Part shown: positions 63,912 through 64,000 of the stretch, in pieces | Position numbering within the stretch: position 1 is the stretch's first letter | Layout: the number at the start of each line of letters is the position of its first letter | NCBI GenBank assembly: GCA_933228895.1 | Contig: OW121853.1 | Span: 126,686,133 to 126,750,132, forward strand | Reading direction: 5' to 3' | Length of the DNA: 64,000 bases | Source: Platycnemis pennipes | Lineage: Eukaryota > Arthropoda > Insecta > Odonata > Platycnemididae | The notes under the pieces: model-generated | Told to the model about the DNA's origin: nothing | What the model saw: only the letters and a program-made list of their open reading frames with translations | The model's database searches: none | Position numbers and translations under genes: made by a program

Positions 63912-64000
63912 CCCCCTGCGGGTTGGGGGATTGAGAATACTCCCGCAGTATCTCTGCTTGTCGTAAGAGGCGACTAAAAGGGCGGGGAGATAACCCCGAT
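63912..64000 (+). mobile_element. I-like non-LTR retrotransposon copy F, 5' end
   Basis: CCCCCTGCGGG and the next ~75 bases match the leaders of copies B (4444 onwards) and C (45193 onwards) almost base for base, including both stems. The copy continues beyond the window. Confidence 0.9.

Overview
The window is from a eukaryote, almost certainly an arthropod and most likely an insect. There are no operons or bacterial signals. Coding sequence is split by GT-AG introns, and nearly every recognisable gene is a transposable-element gene: RNase H-bearing non-LTR retrotransposons, Transib, hAT, piggyBac, PIF/Harbinger, CR1-like, Penelope-like and Ty3/gypsy. I see no convincing host housekeeping gene, rRNA, canonical tRNA or CRISPR array.

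Region 1-17,800 is one deep nest. A Ty3/gypsy element on the minus strand (LTR 14,294-17,795) was hit by a hAT element (14,391-17,569, TSD GTAAGAAC), by a solo LTR (12,609-13,153, TSD CTAG) and by an I-like non-LTR retrotransposon, copy A (window start to 12,590). Copy A was then split by a Transib element (2,238-10,936, TSD CGCCG, ends starting CACAGTG). That Transib was in turn split by a second I-like copy, B (4,443-10,117, 14-bp TSD). B has both ORFs open and looks recently active.

Region 18,300-31,000 holds a tRNA-like foldback, a complete but decayed piggyBac (18,488-21,401, flanked by TTAA) with three copies of a palindrome, and a two-gene Harbinger element (24,195-30,860). The Harbinger has 39-bp inverted ends and an ATA target duplication inside a minus-strand I-like fragment. 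Its HARBI1-type transposase (plus) and Myb/SANT partner gene (minus) converge. The partner gene has five exons with matching splice phases, and a CR1-like element (26,695-28,814) sits in its 3' part.

Region 31,000-45,180 is a patchwork of I-like 3' fragments, Penelope-like GIY-YIG ends, Harbinger and piggyBac pieces, several MADF/SANT/zeste-like exons (all minus strand) and a GC-rich non-LTR reverse transcriptase with an open 450-codon frame.

Region 45,180-64,000 holds I-like copy C (internally deleted), decayed Harbinger transposases (one carrying an I-like fragment whose empty site can be checked against a second Harbinger copy at 34.2 kb), I-like copies D (minus) and E (plus) flanking a hAT-type MITE, a second piggyBac starting at a TTAA, and the first 89 bases of another I-like copy, F, at the window end.

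The relationships between elements come from target duplications, inverted ends and frame continuity read by eye. Family names come from motif recognition, not database searches.
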